From: Nymphaea colorata
Taxonomy: Eukaryota; Streptophyta; Magnoliopsida; Nymphaeales; Nymphaeaceae
Assembly (NCBI RefSeq): GCF_008831285.2
Contig: NC_045138.2
Location: forward strand, 22,229,934 to 22,293,933
Direction: 5' to 3'
Length of the DNA: 64,000 nucleotides
Below are positions 63,019 to 64,000 of the stretch, one piece after another (the first letter of the stretch is position 1; each line of letters opens with the position of its first letter). The translations under genes were made by a program, and so were the position numbers. The notes beneath the pieces are model-generated. The model saw nothing but the letters and a program-made list of their open reading frames with translations. It made no database searches and was not told the DNA's origin.

Positions 63019-64000
63019 CTCTGTCTCTCTCTTGCCTCTCCTTCTTCCTTCTTCCTCCTTCTTCTTCCTCCTTCCTCTTGCGACTTGTTGGGGAAGATAG
63101 AGTGGATTATCTAGAGTTGCAAGCAGAAAGAGGGCAGAAATGAGACTGCTGACAGAAACACGTGGGGAGAGAGAGATGGTGGGCAGAATCCTACATTGAA
63201 GTTATCGATGGAGGCCGAACACGAGAGGGAGAGAGTACGGCAGTTGGGGCATCGGTCTACAACAGTTCTGTCGTGACTAGAAACTATCCAAAGAGATGGG
63301 GCTTGCGCACGCGATGAGCGCTACGGCAAACTAGTTTTTCTTTTCAAACTTCGTCGCTTTTTGGGCCGTCTTCATATTGTTTTCCTCCTATCCTAATAAC
63401 CAAATCCAGCTTTCTTCTTGTTCTAATTAATCTGCGTTTTATAAGTGCCTGCACCCAAATTTTTTCGCCTCATTTCCTTTTCTGTTGATTTTTCATTTCA
63501 CTTTCTAAAGTTCTTTACTTCGACTTTTTTCTAAGTTATTTTGTTAAGGAATCTGCAGTTCTGTGGAGTTGTTGTCTAAGTGATCTTAAGTGGTGTGGTT
63601 TTCTTTTCTTTTTTTATTTTAAATTGGTTTCTTTGATCTTTGTTTATCTTTGTTGTAATGATATCTCGAGGTTCGCAGCAATAACTTGGTATATCCAGTA
63701 AATGACAATTACCTAAAATATGTCGGTGGTTAATTAATTGTCTGGCTTTAGGAATAGTTGAAGCCATACTTCATGGAAAAAGGATAAGAATGTTATCCAA
63801 ACTCATCACAAGTAGGTGCAGTAAAACTTGACCAGTTGAACAGTTTGTTTTTCCAGCAATTCAAACATTTCAGGTAAATGGAGAGGGCCCGACCACCCTA
63901 GTAAGAGGCTGAACCCTCTCTTTTCTCCTTTTTTTTCTTAGGATTCAGAACCGGGCCTTCAAGATGTAAGTGAACTTACAAATATGTCCTTCAATTCAGT
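63019..64000. other. PKP1 upstream region
   Basis: CTTCTTCCTCC-rich sequence (63030-63080) just before the ATG is typical of plant 5' leaders. No further gene was seen to the window end. Confidence 0.4.

Overview
This window is nuclear DNA from a flowering plant. The evidence is intron-rich plant genes, a plastid-targeted enzyme, a sporopollenin (pollen wall) enzyme, and AT-rich intergenic DNA packed with typical plant transposons (Copia, CACTA, PIF/Harbinger, TRIM, MITE and SINE-like). I could not place the species from sequence alone. No rRNA, true tRNA gene, CRISPR array or operon-like structure was seen.

Four genes are well supported. (1) 13944-15194 (+): an intronless, GC-rich receptor-like cytoplasmic kinase that has lost the key catalytic residues, so it is a pseudokinase. 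(2) 18816-25791 (+): a six-exon tetraketide alpha-pyrone reductase (TKPR1/DRL1 type), with one intron that probably uses a GC donor. (3) 33158-35124 (-): a two-exon BTB/POZ-domain protein. (4) 56699-63018 (-): a six-exon plastidial pyruvate kinase alpha subunit (PKP1 type). A fifth, weaker candidate is a 110-residue single-exon protein at 1345-1677 (-). Exon joins were worked out by hand from reading frame, splice dinucleotides and family conservation; each spliced gene gives one uninterrupted frame. The genes show no functional relationship to each other beyond being neighbours.

Region by region. 1-7.6 kb: mostly unrecognised DNA, one small gene, a 60-bp tandem duplication, SINE-like and MITE sequences. 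7.8-10.9 kb: a decayed Copia retrotransposon on the minus strand with its 5' LTR. 10.9-13.3 kb: a direct segmental duplication with a TCCGAAT-rich repeat between the copies. 13.9-15.2 kb: the pseudokinase. 18.8-25.8 kb: TKPR1, its introns filled with MITEs, microsatellites and a CTCGAGCTCG-rich repeat. 26-32 kb: repeats only. 33-35 kb: the BTB gene. 36.1-37.3 kb: a second Copia remnant (reverse transcriptase, RNase H, start of the 3' LTR). 38.1-38.8 kb: a recent 362-bp tandem duplication. 39.8-42.0 kb: a 2.24-kb PIF/Harbinger-type element inserted in a SINE-like repeat. 45.6-48.9 kb: a dead CACTA (En/Spm) transposase. 49.4-51.3 kb: LTR-like and duplicated sequence. 52.9-53.8 kb: a complete TRIM element. 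54.8-55.0 kb: a MITE. 56.7-63.0 kb: PKP1.

I found no clearly new biological system. The points most worth checking are the pseudokinase, the GC-AG intron in TKPR1, the structurally complete TRIM, the Harbinger-in-SINE nesting with a related empty site in the same window, and an unidentified coding-like fragment near 50 kb.
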